A stretch of 64,000 nt of DNA from Isoetes taiwanensis. Its lineage: Eukaryota; Streptophyta; Lycopodiopsida; Isoetales; Isoetaceae. Positions 35,950 to 46,702 of this stretch are shown piece after piece. How positions within the stretch are numbered: position 1 is the stretch's first letter; each line of letters opens with the position of its first letter. A program made the translations under genes and the position numbers. The notes beneath the pieces were generated by a model that was not told the DNA's origin, ran no database searches, and worked only from the letters and a program-made list of their open reading frames with translations. The stretch spans positions 126,001 through 190,000 of the forward strand of contig JAJEKV010000183.1 in the NCBI GenBank assembly GCA_021234155.1, in the 5' to 3' direction.

Positions 35950-37460
35950 ATCTTAACCTTACAGGACCTATGATTAAACACTGAGGACCTTTGTCTTGAT
36001 TAACCCTAGAAGCAAATGTCCTGAATAAACATGTCTAGATTAAACATGTCCTGATTAAACACTGAGGACCTATGTCCTGATAAACCACTCAGGACCTTTG
36101 TCTTGATTAACCCTAGAAGCAAATAACATGTCTAGATTAAACAGGTCCTGATTAAACACTGAGGACCTATGTCCTGATTAAACACTGAATACATATGTCC
36201 TGATTAACCACTGAGGACCTATGTCCTGATAAACCACATAGGACATAGGTCCTGATTAACCTTACAGGACCTATGTCTTGATTAACCCTAGAAGCAAATG
36301 TCCTGAATAAACATGTCTAGATTAAAATGTGTCCCGATTAAAACACCGAGGACATATGTCCTGATAAACCACTCGGGACCTATGTCCCGATAAAACTACA
36401 TAGGACATACGCCCCGATTAACCTTCTGAGGACCTATGTCTTGATTAACCTTAGAAGCAAATGTCCGAATAAACATGTCTAGATTAAAGCAGGTCACGAT
36501 TAAAACACTGAGGACATATGTCCTGATAAACCACTAAGGACCTATGTCTTGATTAACCCTAGAAGCAAATGTCCTGATTAAACATGTCTAGATTAAACAT
36601 GTCCTGATTAAACACCGAGGACCTATGTCCACGATAAACCTCGAGGACCTATGTCCTGATAAACCACATAGGACATAGGTCCTGATTAACCTTACAGGAC
36701 CTATGTCTTGATTAACCCTAGAAACAAATGTCCTGAATAAACATGTCTAGATTAAACAGGTCCTGATTTGAGGACATATGTCCTGATAAACCACTGAGGA
36801 CCTATGTCCTGATAAACCACATAGGACATAGGTCCTGATTAACCTTACAGGACCTATGTCTTGATTAACCCTAGAAGCAAATGTCCTGAATAAACATGTC
36901 TAGATTAAACAGGTCCTGATTAAACACTGAGGACATATGTCCTGATAAACCACTAAGGACCTATGTCTTGATTAACCCTAAAAGCAAATGTCCTGATTAA
37001 ACATGTCTAGATTAAACATGTCCTGATTAAACACTGAGGACCTATGTCCTGATAAACCACTGAGGACCTATGTCGTGATTAAACACTTAGGACCTATGTC
37101 CTGATAAACCACTTAGGACCTATGTCCTGATTAAACACTAAGGACACGATTAACCCACAGGGACCTATGTCTTGATTAACCCTAAAAGCAAATGTCCTGA
37201 TTAAACATGTCTAGATTAAACATGTCCTGATTAAACACTGAGGACCTATGTCCTGATAAACCACTCAGGACCTTTGTCTTGATTAACCCTAGAAGCAAAT
37301 GTCCTGAATAAACATGTCTAGATTAAACACTTAGGACCTATGTCCTGATAAACCACTTAGGACCTATGTCCTGATTAAACACTAAGGACCTATGTCTTGA
37401 TTAACCCTAAAAGCAAATGTCCTGATTAAACATGTCTAGATTAAACACCTTGTCTTGATT
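35950..37460. repeat. 26-bp minisatellite array 2, inverted relative to array 1
   Basis: About 1.5 kb of units such as ACTGAGGACCTATGTCCTGA, the reverse complement of array 1. By length there are roughly 57 units. A longer composite with CCTAGAAGCAAATGTCC and ACATGTCTAGATTAAAC recurs every 150-200 bp. Confidence 0.95.
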
Positions 37461-37842
37461 AACCCATAATCACCTTGTTTTACCAATTGATCTTGCAACT
37501 AACCTCAAACATTTGCTTGTGAAAATTGTTAAGGGTTGAAATTCACCACCTTGTAGTGTTTGCCACCTCGTCATGTATTTGCCACCTCACCTTGTTCTAC
37601 CAATTCATCTCTAACCTAAAAAATTGGCTTGTGAAAAGTGTTAAGGCATTATCCACAATTCATCTTGCGAAATTTGTTTATGGGTTACTAATCCTTCAAA
37701 ACAAATAAACGTTCAATTTTGTTGTAAGGAATTTTTTAGGTTATATACGAATTTTCTAGCTTATATATACGAAATTTTTTAGGTTAACATATGAATTTTT
37801 TAGGTTATATACTAATTGCAAATTTTCATTTGCCACAGGAAG

Positions 37843-38322
37843 ATGTCGAAGCGATTGGCAGCGGAAGGGGATCTTTCTTCTCCTTCTTCTCCGAAGAGGA
37901 GAAAATTACTGGATGTGCCTTTTGCGCAGGCGTTGCTGATGGCATCTGCGGAAGGGGACCTTTCTTCTTCTTCTTCTCCTAAGAGGAGAAAATTACTGGA
38001 TGTGCCTTTTCTGCAGGCGTTGCTGATGGCACCTGGTAATTCCGGGCCATTTGAGGAGTCGGAGGCAGAATCCTGCAAGGATTACTCTGATTCCTCTTCC
38101 TCCGCCTCCTCTGATTCATCTGACTACACCTCCTGTGAGGAGGAGGAGGCCTTACAAGACTCTGACTCTTCTGAGGCCTTTTTTGACGTGCCTTCCTCTG
38201 AGGAGTCCGAGGAAGAGGGAATTGAAGATCTGGAAGTCTCCTCTAAAGCCTCCACTGCAGGTAGCTGTTCTGATTACTCGGAGGATGAAGCCGAGTTTGA
38301 AGAAATGAAGAAGCTTCTCTAA
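37843..38322 (+). CDS. Small acidic Ser-rich nuclear-type protein of MULE
   Basis: 159 codons from the ATG at 37843 (context aggaagATG; an in-frame ATG at 37816 is possible) to TAA. The N-terminal half is a tandem duplication of about 33 residues, each copy holding AEGDLSS, the nuclear-localisation-like SPKRRKLLDVPF and QALLMA. The C-terminal half is strongly acidic and serine-rich (SDYTSCEEEEALQD, SSEESEEEGIEDLEV). The frame is intact, unlike the transposase. It lies between array 2 and the transposase gene, in convergent orientation with the latter. No family is recognised; a second MULE-encoded factor is one possibility. Confidence 0.65.
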   Translation: MSKRLAAEGDLSSPSSPKRRKLLDVPFAQALLMASAEGDLSSSSSPKRRKLLDVPFLQALLMAPGNSGPFEESEAESCKDYSDSSSSASSDSSDYTSCEEEEALQDSDSSEAFFDVPSSEESEEEGIEDLEVSSKASTAGSCSDYSEDEAEFEEMKKLL

Positions 38323-38548
38323 CCTCTCTGAGCTCTTTTTTTTGGTGCATAATGTTAAATTTGTTATCTTGGGAATCCTCTGGTACATTCTGTACATGTT
38401 AATCGCCTGCGGGCTTTTTTTTTTATAAATGAAATGACTTCTTTTTTGAAAATTGTTCTTGTCATTTGGTTTCTTGTCATTTGATTAACCTCAGGACCTA
38501 TGTCCTGATTAAACATGTCCTCATTAAACATGTCCTGACAAATCAATT
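38323..38548. other. Intergenic with short repeat tail
   Basis: AT-rich convergent intergenic region. Three copies of the GTCCTGATTAA-type motif occur at about 38483-38540, the same theme as array 2. Confidence 0.7.
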
Positions 38549-41276
38549 TCACTCTTGAATCTGGCTCTCACATTCCCGTGAGAACACACTAACACCAACA
38601 GTCTTCATCCTCTTCTTGGTACCCTCCACAAAGGGAACTGGTCTAGCCAATGTTTTGCCATTGAAGTCCTCTACCACTTGTAGACTTGGGGTTGATCCCA
38701 TGGTTAGGGATCCCATGGTTAGTGCACTACTCATTAACCTCTCCAACTTCAAACTAACTTCACGTAACAGGAAGTCAGCTTGCAATGCCAATTGAGGGGT
38801 AGTAGATATGGTAGAGGCAATATGGGAAATAGTGGCATGGATGCTAGCTTGCAAGTTCGGAGTTGTTGTCTTGGGAAGGCTTTCCTCCTCACAAATATCA
38901 TCAGCCACCAATGTGTCATCTTCAATGTCATCCTCACCATTGAGGTTATTAGTATCGATAGGATCATCATCATATGCCTCCCCAAAATACCTCAAGTTCT
39001 CTAAACCGCCAGCTTGAGAGCCATGTAGAGTTCCACACACTCTTAAAATGTCCTCCTCCTTGTAATTGGCCATCATTTGGATCACTTTCACTTGGTGCTT
39101 GCACATGTTGCCTTTCATCCCCCATGGACAATCACAAGAAGACCAATGCTCGTGGGCAACATCCACTAGGTAAGGCACAGCTTCTCTATCCTCGGCCCAT
39201 GCATCCATATTTTGACTCCATACTTCTGCTCTACCAGCCTTGAAATCCAACCATCCGACGGCCCAAATGCGGAATGACTCTTGCACCTATGATTCTTTGT
39301 TTCAACAATGTGCTCCCATTTCCTATTCACTTTGAACCCTTCATCTTTCTTGAACCTATTATATAACAAATGGGTCTCCAATCTACAAGTCAACATGTAT
39401 ATCAACCAATCAATTCTCCTTCCTCTTAAAGCATGCTTTGACAAACCTAGCCTTCTCTTCATCTGGTTATGATATGCCTCTATTGCAGCATTTGTCTCCT
39501 GGTTGGCATGAGGATACATCCTTGTGGCAATGATCCAATGGGTGATATTATTGGTCCAAACCCTATTCATGTACTTGATCAACCTCTTCCACCCTTTGTA
39601 CTTAACCTTGAATTCATCTAGAAGCCTTAATGCCTCTCTTCTACATTCTTCCATGTATTCCTTACCAAACCTTCCATCTCCATCAACATGTGTGCCATAT
39701 ATAATATGGCCGAGATCTTTGAACATCTCACCCCTGATCTTCTTGTTCTTCACTCGCTTAAGAAGGAATTTCATCCGATTTCTTCGAACATGCCAAATGC
39801 ACAACTGTATTCTAGTTTCGGGCCAAACCTCTTCCAATGAGTTGATTTCAGCCTTGGCATCATCAACAATGAAACAAGAGGGCTTCCAAGTCGGGTCTAC
39901 ATGGTGGATGTGCTCTTTCATAGCAAGAAGCCATGGTTTGATATCCTCCTCGGAGTGACTAGAAGAGAGAACCCAACAAATGGGGACACCATTGCCATGG
40001 CTATCATAAACAAGTAAGGTGTACAGGCTATAGCAATGGTCATTTGTTTTGAAGGTAGAGTCCATGGCCACAGCATTCTCTCTACCGTGCTCCAACAAAA
40101 TTTTTCTTTGGAAAGGATACCCAAGACAAAAGGAACTCCCTCTTGATAGATAAAAACACTGTCCGCATGTAGCTCCACCCACATCCTTATACTTAGAGCA
40201 ACATCTTCGTGGAGCATCTAAGTATCCTTGGCAACCTTGCGAGAGAGGTTGTGAAGGTCGTCCATGTCAAGAAATTGATCTCTAGTCTTCTCACAATTGG
40301 GATTCATTCTCTTCTTCAAGGCCCATTCCTCTTCATGCTGTCGGTAGACCTCTTGCGGGATATGATTCTTAAGTAGGAGGTTCCTAGCCCAAGCCCTCTT
40401 CTCCATAGACAACCAAGGGGCAACTTCATGCCCGGTCTTCACGCATTCGGGATCGTGGTCCCATGGCAGATTTTTCCCATGTACATCAATATGCTCCATC
40501 ACATGGTACGTGATCTTAGTGCATAGGGGGTTCAGGTATAGTTGCTTCACAGTGAAATGACACCTGCACCCCCGCTTGATACTCATTCCCCTTTGTCTTT
40601 TCTTGTAGTCGGGATCATCTTTCTTGGCTTCAACGACAAGGGCCTTCGTTGTCTTGCTTTTTACTTCCCGAGCTTGGTTGCGCAAATCTTTTGGCCCATA
40701 ACTACACCAATATCTACAACAACAAGCCAATGTTAGTGACAATAATTTCACACAATAACACACACTGAAAGTCCAGACAAACAGCTAATGACTATGTCAG
40801 GATTAACCACCTATGTCAACCTAAGGACCCATGTCCGGATTAACCACCTGCACCAACGAAAATCACTCACTTGATAATCTTCAAATGGGCGTGCTCGTCG
40901 ACCTTCTTCTTTGCATGATCTCTTCTTTGAGTGGCACGCTTGTAGAAAGTTGTATTACAACCGGGAACATTCTGCTCCCCCTTGATAAAATCAGGAACTC
41001 TGTCTGTGGGGATATGGCAGCATTGAACAGCAACAGAATGCGGATCTCCTGGATTGCTTACCACATTGTGGTGATCTTCAGTATCCCAGTCCAGGTCTTT
41101 CCTTGAAAAGGAGCCGGTGGGAGGTTCTTGGATGCGGATTAGGTGCAGCCTCTGAAGTAAACAAAGCCGGAATCAGTGGGGATGCTAGTTAATTGCTTTT
41201 AATCTTTCAAAACTATACAAAACTGGAGTTATAACCACACCTGCAATACATCCGGATCCACGGAGTCCGCCTCCAT
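38549..41276 (-). pseudogene. MuDR-type MULE transposase (DDE, SWIM finger)
   Basis: Reads leftward from the ATG at 41276. Exon 1 is 41241-41276 (MEADSVDPDVLQ) and exon 2 is 40871-41151, ending KII. Exon 3 starts at 40713; the GT-AG junctions restore KIIKYWCSYG exactly. The N-terminus has a zinc-binding-like block (GCRCHFTVKQL, then EHIDVH). The catalytic triad is visible as AMDSTFKTN, IVDDAKAE and NAAIEAYHNQMK, with a CIWHVRRN motif between D and E. The C-terminus has a SWIM finger, CDCPWGMKGNMCKH. It is broken by an in-frame TAG at 40218-40220, a frame change near 40100-40150 and another near 39285. These may be true decay or sequence errors, since the residues around each break are well conserved. 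Confidence 0.9.
40790..40858. repeat. Array-like repeat scrap in transposase intron
   Basis: Copies of ATGTC-GGATTAACCACCT in the intron between exons 2 and 3, the same theme as array 2. Confidence 0.7.
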
Positions 41277-41442
41277 CGCCGGACTTTGAGGATGAATGGT
41301 CTTGTCCCCCCGCGCCTTTGGCTTTTGAACAGTATCACCTGTAACACCCATAAGGGAAATTCAATTTCCTCTTCAAAATTGACCCAATCCGGCGTGAAAG
41401 GTATATCTAACTTGAAATCTATTTTTGTATTTAATGATCTGA

Positions 41443-41729
41443 TTCGAGTGGTGTGAGGCATGTACCTGATGTACCTTTGTGGCAGGATTGTACCATTGTG
41501 GCAGGAATGAGAGAATGTGGATTTAATGAGAGATTAGCATGGATGGGTGATGATCCATGCGGGTATGCCATGCAGCGACGTTGAATGAGGCATGGGTTGA
41601 GGATACCCAGCATGCCATGGGGATCGGATGGGATCCGATGGGATGGGGGTGGCTGATTCCGGAAGTCCGGAAAAACCACTGCAGATTTGTCCGGATAAAC
41701 CACATCCTGGATGATATATACGGACTTCC
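41443..41729 (-). repeat. MULE right terminal inverted repeat
   Basis: 287 bp, the reverse complement of 30878-31126. It has one extra segment containing a second GCCACAA(A/T)GGTAC copy. The transposase promoter should lie in or next to it, about 170 bp upstream of the ATG at 41276. Confidence 0.9.
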
Positions 41730-41738
41730 CCCATGTGA
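41730..41738. other. MULE target-site duplication, right
   Basis: CCCATGTGA, identical to 30869-30877. Confidence 0.95.
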
Positions 41739-41755
41739 GCTTCCACCTCGAAGAG
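41739..41755 (+). pseudogene. Host exon 1 (3' part), displaced by MULE
   Basis: Continues the frame of 30792-30877 after removal of the MULE (CELPPRR) and is followed by GTAAAA. Confidence 0.4.
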
Positions 41756-42542
41756 GTAAAATTAAAGCTGCCATTTTTGCAGGCTTATGGAATTGTTTTG
41801 TTTCCTTCATCCTGAAACTAGAAAAGTCCATCGCCTGTTTCCAGAAAATGAGCTTTTGATGCTTAATTACACCGGAACACGATGAACATGTGTTTACTGT
41901 TTATACTGATATATGCTTACAGTATTCCAATTTAAAACCACGTATGCAGTTTGACTATGTAAAATGTAATTTGCAAATTCTTCAATTAAGCTGAACTGAA
42001 TTTATCAATTTAAGAGCTCTTGTTTTCTCATCTCACATTTTTCATCTGTCACATCTGATCTGAGCTTGACCAGGGAAGTCTAGGTCCTAGGGTCACTGTA
42101 ACACGCAACTTTGCTTACATGATACACAGGATTTTGTTATTCATTCATCCTCAACATTGAAATGGTGTCTCCTATTTGTTTCCAAATGTGATTCAGATTC
42201 CTTAAAAAGCTTATAAACAAAAAGTGCTCTGTTATAACAGTTCATTATGTTACAGATAAAGGATTCACTTTCCCATTGAAAAGTTTGAAAGTTATGCTTT
42301 GAGAAGTTCTCTTGTTATTGGTCTGTATGTAGTTTTTCAAATCCGGAACACAGCTGGGATTGCTCAGTAAGGGTTTAGGTTAAACAACGATTTGCCAATT
42401 GTGGGATGTTACAATCAAGCATCTTCCTACTTTCTCTGATTTCAGCTCTCTCAACCTCTCGTGGTGTTTCTCGGCTTTCTGCTCTGGCTCTATTTCATCC
42501 ATCGCATGTTTAAGCCAGCCCTAAATCCCAAAAATCCGTTAA
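41756..42542. other. Intron-like AT-rich DNA
   Basis: No exon recognised. It ends at the target site of the gypsy insertion. Confidence 0.4.
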
Positions 42543-42547
42543 GTTAA
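42543..42547. other. Gypsy target-site duplication, left
   Basis: GTTAA, identical to 52886-52890. Confidence 0.9.
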
Positions 42548-44025
42548 TGTGACGTCCCCTACTCGTATACGATGCCCGCACCGTATACAAACAGGAGTTC
42601 ATCCCCCGCACCAGCTCCACACCGATCTGGGGCCCTCCACATATCAGCGTGACCGCCTAGAGTCCCAGTGGGAAGAGTGAAGGGTCATTTACCCCGCCTT
42701 ACCTACCGCTGAGGCGTAAACATACACGCCAGTAAATAACATCATATATCCACCTCGAAGGGTGGCGATCAACATCTGGCAGAGACAAAGATCAAGACAA
42801 TACAAAGGAAGTTCCTACCCAAGGCTCGGATATTGGGATGGGTGACAATTTCCGGGTCTCCGAGTTCGCGCTGATGTAATCATGACAATGGATTGGGCTG
42901 GCATAAGAACATGGCATTGGGTTGTCCACTCCATCCGCCCTCCTGTGCACACTTTGCGAGTAGGTTGAAAAGTGTTGGGACCTCGATCAGAGTCTGCCTG
43001 GGTGCATAGCCAAAGGGGCTATTCCTGGGTTACATCTCCCCAGTCCCGATGGGGCAGGTAGGGATTGCTCCCTCCAGAGATCTACATGCTGACCCAAGGT
43101 GACTAGAGAGCCACTGCCCTTATTCGACTTAACCCACTGGAAGGTGAACACCACCCCACGGGTGTCGAGCCCATGCCTTGCCCGCACTCAGTAGCAAGCC
43201 ATTAGACCTAGTCACTCTGATCCCCGGTAGGCCTTACACACCAGAGGGATCGGTCAAGGGTCAGAACACGAATCTCATTCTAAGCCAGTCTGGCCCCTTC
43301 ACCCACAACCAGGTGGGCTCTTGTACACAGGCCGAAACTAGTAATGCACTAAGAGGGACTAGCTAGGAGCATCATCTACTAAGCTTTAAGTCTCTACCCC
43401 CCTTCCCAATACAATGAGTCCACAGAATACAACCATCCATCATATGATCATAAATAAGAAATAATCTAATACATAGAGTCAATTCTTTAGTTAGAGTCAA
43501 TCTCAGGGTCTGCTTGGCTACTAAAGGCGATTTAATAGGCTAAACCTACTGGTTCGAAGGCTGGAATGAGGTTTAAGCTATTCAATCGACCAAATACGAT
43601 CCCCCGGTTCCTCCTCTTGATCCGAAGAAGCGTCCATATCTGCATTACGCCGGGATGCGGTCGGAAGGATGATCTGACAAGCTGGGGCGTGCTGCCAGAT
43701 CGTGGGAGTTGGAATTGACTCCTCAAGCGCGCGAATCGAAGCTCCGAAGGTCTGTGGGCGAAAAAGGGAATGTTAGGGTTTGGTGCCTTATGTAGGCTAT
43801 CAGTTAGGTTTAGGGTTCCCATGACCCTTGGTCTTCCTTTAATGGTTTAAAGGTCTAAAGGTGCGCGCATCGCTAAGTGTGCGCACCATTGCAAGTTGCC
43901 CCCAGGGCGTCCTTGCTTGGGTACACGTCGGCGCATTACCGTCGTCGGCGGGCCGGCGATAACGCTGCGTGGCCAAGAAGTCACGATATATGTCTTAAGA
44001 CCGTATATCGTACTGGAACGTCACA
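42548..44025 (-). repeat. Gypsy LTR C (3' LTR)
   Basis: 1478 bp, TGTGACGT to ACGTCACA. It matches LTR D closely in the flanks; the middle shows many CAG/CTG-context differences. A hairpin ACGATATA/TATATCGT is at 43983-44011. Confidence 0.93.
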
Positions 44026-44085
44026 ATTTCCCCACCTTGAATTGATGCTGTCCGCAGCATCTTGGGTCTCCCCACCTTGGGATCT
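44026..44085 (-). other. Duplicated polypurine tract with hairpin
   Basis: On the minus strand, AAGGTGGGGA occurs twice (about 44074-44083 and 44030-44039), separated by GATGCTG-cgga-CAGCATC. This is the same design as at 16040-16092. Confidence 0.75.
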
Positions 44086-44826
44086 ACTTATCCTGCAATC
44101 AACCTCATGCATACGATATACTTATTATTACATTTATACATTTAATAGAATTACCTTAAGGTAATATTTATAGGACATTATTGAACTATTATTCAATCAA
44201 ATGCTTAATTATTCGCATGTTATTACAACGATTACACAAATTTTATTATATATACTATTATTCTTCGAGGTACTCTTTATTCCTTGCAACACATTATAAC
44301 AAAATTGTGTTGCAAGTCTTCGTAGTTCGACCTCGTGGCCCTCCGGAGCGCTCTATTGGCCTGCAGGTCAACACTACGTTAGTACCATAATTATTAATAA
44401 AAAAAATTTTGGTTATATGGTGACCACCCCACCTATCTACATGGATGCATGGCTAATCTCCCGGCGTAGGAAGAGGGTGAATCTTCCATTATGGTCAGTG
44501 GAGACAAATACCTATATGCCTATATGCGCTCATGCCTACACCCTAGTTGCCCAACGTGGCGGATAGGTCCTTCCCGTATATGGGGCGTGAAGGCCAGATT
44601 CCTCCTATCAAAGCATATATGGGGCTAGAGGTGCTTTTCCTATCATGCATTCCTCAATGACCTCCTTTCTTCGAGGTCGTCTACTTCCGTGGGACCCAGT
44701 AGACTTTCCAAAGCGGAACCGCGGTCATGCCTACATTGACATTACACCCGTCCTAGAGATCACCGTAGTGATCTCATCATCGGCAACAACGCATGCAACC
44801 CTAACCTCATAGGTTGCATCGTGAGA
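44086..44826 (-). other. Gypsy 3' non-coding region
   Basis: AT-rich near the LTR, then a more conserved block matching 14900-15470 in reverse complement. It contains one copy of the CTTGCAACACAATTTTGTTA inverted repeat (about 44285-44315). Confidence 0.7.
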
Positions 44827-45103
44827 TTATACTAAACAAGCTATTAATCTACTCAAATCGACATGCACGAGCGATTTCTTCGGAGATGACCTTGCCGTCC
44901 CATTGCTCCATAAACGTGGGTCTTTGTTTTTCCAGATCTCTTTGAGTACCCATGTCGCGTCTTCCAGCGGCAAGTGTTTCCACTTGACCAAGTATTGGAG
45001 AAACTCTCGATCTCCTTGTTTTCTTGAATGCTTTATCAAGAATTAGCTCTGGAACTATTTCTAACTGCTCTTCTGTCATTTCCAACATCATTGGAGTGTC
45101 CAA
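44827..45103 (-). pseudogene. Chromodomain of gypsy integrase
   Basis: Two overlapping frames together give a chromodomain. One reads EEQLEIVPELILDK. The other reads DREFLQYLVKWKHLPLEDATW, with the typical YLVKWK and EDATW aromatic-cage positions. At least one frame change divides it. Chromodomains of chromoviruses bind methylated histone H3 tails and steer integration. The frame ends shortly after HVDLSRLIACLV. Confidence 0.8.
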
Positions 45104-45189
45104 AACTTCTTCTGGATTGGGAGTATGCTTCTTCGCCAGACTCCACGTGGAAGACTTTTTGTATCTTTAAGTGTCTTTGGCAAGTCTAG

Positions 45190-46317
45190 TCAGAGGGATT
45201 GGTTACCCACTCTCTTGACTACTTTGAATGGTCCAGCCCACCTTGGAGCAAGCTTCTTGCAATTTCCGATGCCGAGCTTCGCCTGCTTTACCTTAATCTT
45301 GAGCCACACATTGTCGCCAACTTCGAATTGCCTGACTGTTCGATGCTTGTCTACGATGCTCTTTTGACGACTTCTTGCTGCTGGGAGATATCCCGCACTT
45401 CTTCTACGAGCTGCTTGATGTCGCTTCGGCATTTGTTGGGAGACTTCCACTTTTGACACGGGATTGTGCCAAGTAATGCGAGTTAGGCATTGGTAGTCGT
45501 AGTTGATCATGAACGGCGACATTTGGGATGATTCCTGCTTGGTGCTATTGTATGCAAATTCCACCAAGTGAATAAATTCCTCCCACATACCTTGCTTGTT
45601 CCAGACATAGTTTCGGAGCATGTCTTCCAATATTCTGTTGACACGCTCTGTTTGCCCATCCGTCTGTGGATGATAGGCCGTGCTCATGGATAGCTTTGTT
45701 CCAATCGTTGTGAAGAGATCCTGCCAGAAGGCACTGATGAACTTCGGGTCTCGGTCGGAGATAATTTCCCTTGGCATGCCATGAAGTCTGAAAATCTCTT
45801 TGGTGAAGAGCTTTGCCGTGTCCATAGTTGTGTCCGTGGTCCTGCAAGGCACAAAATGGGCCATCTTCGACAACTTGTCGACCACGACCATCAAGGCATC
45901 CTTGCCTCTTACCGTCCTCGGCAGTCCTGTTATAAAGTCCATGCTGACTACTTCCCACTTAGCGTTTGGGATTGCTAATGGTTCCAATGCCCCTGGTATT
46001 CGGAGTTGTTCCGCCTTTGTTTGCTGGCATAGCTGACACTCCTTGATGTAGCGGGCTATCTGCTTCTTCATTCCCGGCCAATAGTAGCTGCTACGCACTT
46101 TAAAATACGTCTTCATAAATCCTGCATGGCCAGCTATTGGGCTGTTGTGGGTGTCCTGGAGGATCAACTTTCTTACTCCAGATGATTCCGGTACGCACAA
46201 CTTGTTCTTATGGTATAGGAGGTTACCTTCCTTCTTAAAATTCTTGAAGGCTTCCCTCTCCTTATCCGTTTCTCGCTTCCTTGCACGTGCTTGCCCATAC
46301 TTCCTTGAAGTCAACAT
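45190..46317 (-). pseudogene. Gypsy integrase
   Basis: The longest intact pol piece (375 codons). Zinc-binding HHCC: HNSPIAGHAG then CQLCQQTK. Catalytic core D,D-35-E: VSMDFITGLP, IISDRDPKF and TDGQTERVNRILEDM. The C-terminal GPY/F-like module reads LAPRWAGPFKVVKRVG. It lies directly downstream of RNase H and overlaps it slightly in another frame. Integration of cDNA into host DNA is its role. The core looks complete, but the protein would need the frame changes on both sides to be resolved. Confidence 0.93.
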
Positions 46318-46702
46318 CGTTGGCGAGTTTCTTCTATCTTTTTCCGAAATCTTGAAGAGCGTCGAGATTGCGCTGGATGCACCCTGGTTGTCAGTGGATG
46401 CCTTGAAAGCGCATCTGCTACCACATTAAGCTTCCCAGGCTTGTAGACTATCTCAAAGTCGTACTCTTCGAGAAACTCCATCCACCTTCTCTGCCTCAGA
46501 TTGAGATGTGGTTGTGTGGAATAACGCTTGGAGGCTCGGTGATCGGTGTCCAATGGAACTTCCTCCCTAAGAGGTAATGCCTCCAGATTCTCAATGCCAC
46601 GATAACCGCTAGCAGCTCTTGATCGCGTCGGCCGGTAACGCGTTTGGCGTCGTTCATTTTCCTTTGAGTCGACGCTATTACCCGCTCTTCTTGCATTAGC
46701 AC
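46311..46702 (-). pseudogene. Gypsy RNase H
   Basis: Two frames: first VIASTQRKMNDAKRVTGRRDQELLAVIVALRIWRHYL (typical Y-S-R-KL..AE..Y...D.ELLA block, diverged), then DHRASKRY, RRWMEFLEEYDFEIVYKPGK and NVVADALSRH. One frame change near 46530 splits it. It degrades the RNA of RNA/DNA hybrids during reverse transcription. Confidence 0.88.

Larger units (their letters stand above)
30878..41729 (-). mobile_element. Complete Mutator-like element (MULE) with Ulp1 gene
   Basis: 10,852 bp bounded by inverted repeats that start GGAAGTCCGTATATATC and by a perfect 9-bp target duplication. From left to right it holds: TIR, 26-bp repeat array 1, Ulp1-like gene (plus), array 2 (inverted relative to array 1), small acidic gene (plus), transposase gene (minus), TIR. 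MULEs that carry Ulp1-type cysteine protease sequence are known in plants (the Kaonashi-type group). The transposase has a stop and frameshifts, so it is probably no longer autonomous. Confidence 0.92.

Noticed and set aside
31276-37460. CRISPR-like repeat array
   Set aside because: The units are contiguous 26-bp repeats without unique spacers and lie in a plant transposon.
37816-37982. Alternative plus-strand frame at 37791-37982 and minus-strand frames over the acidic gene
   Set aside because: They are shadows of the 37843-38322 reading frame and mirror its SSSS/EEEE repeats.
45545-45958. 137-codon minus-strand frame inside the integrase
   Set aside because: It is a shadow frame of the integrase core at 45190-46317.
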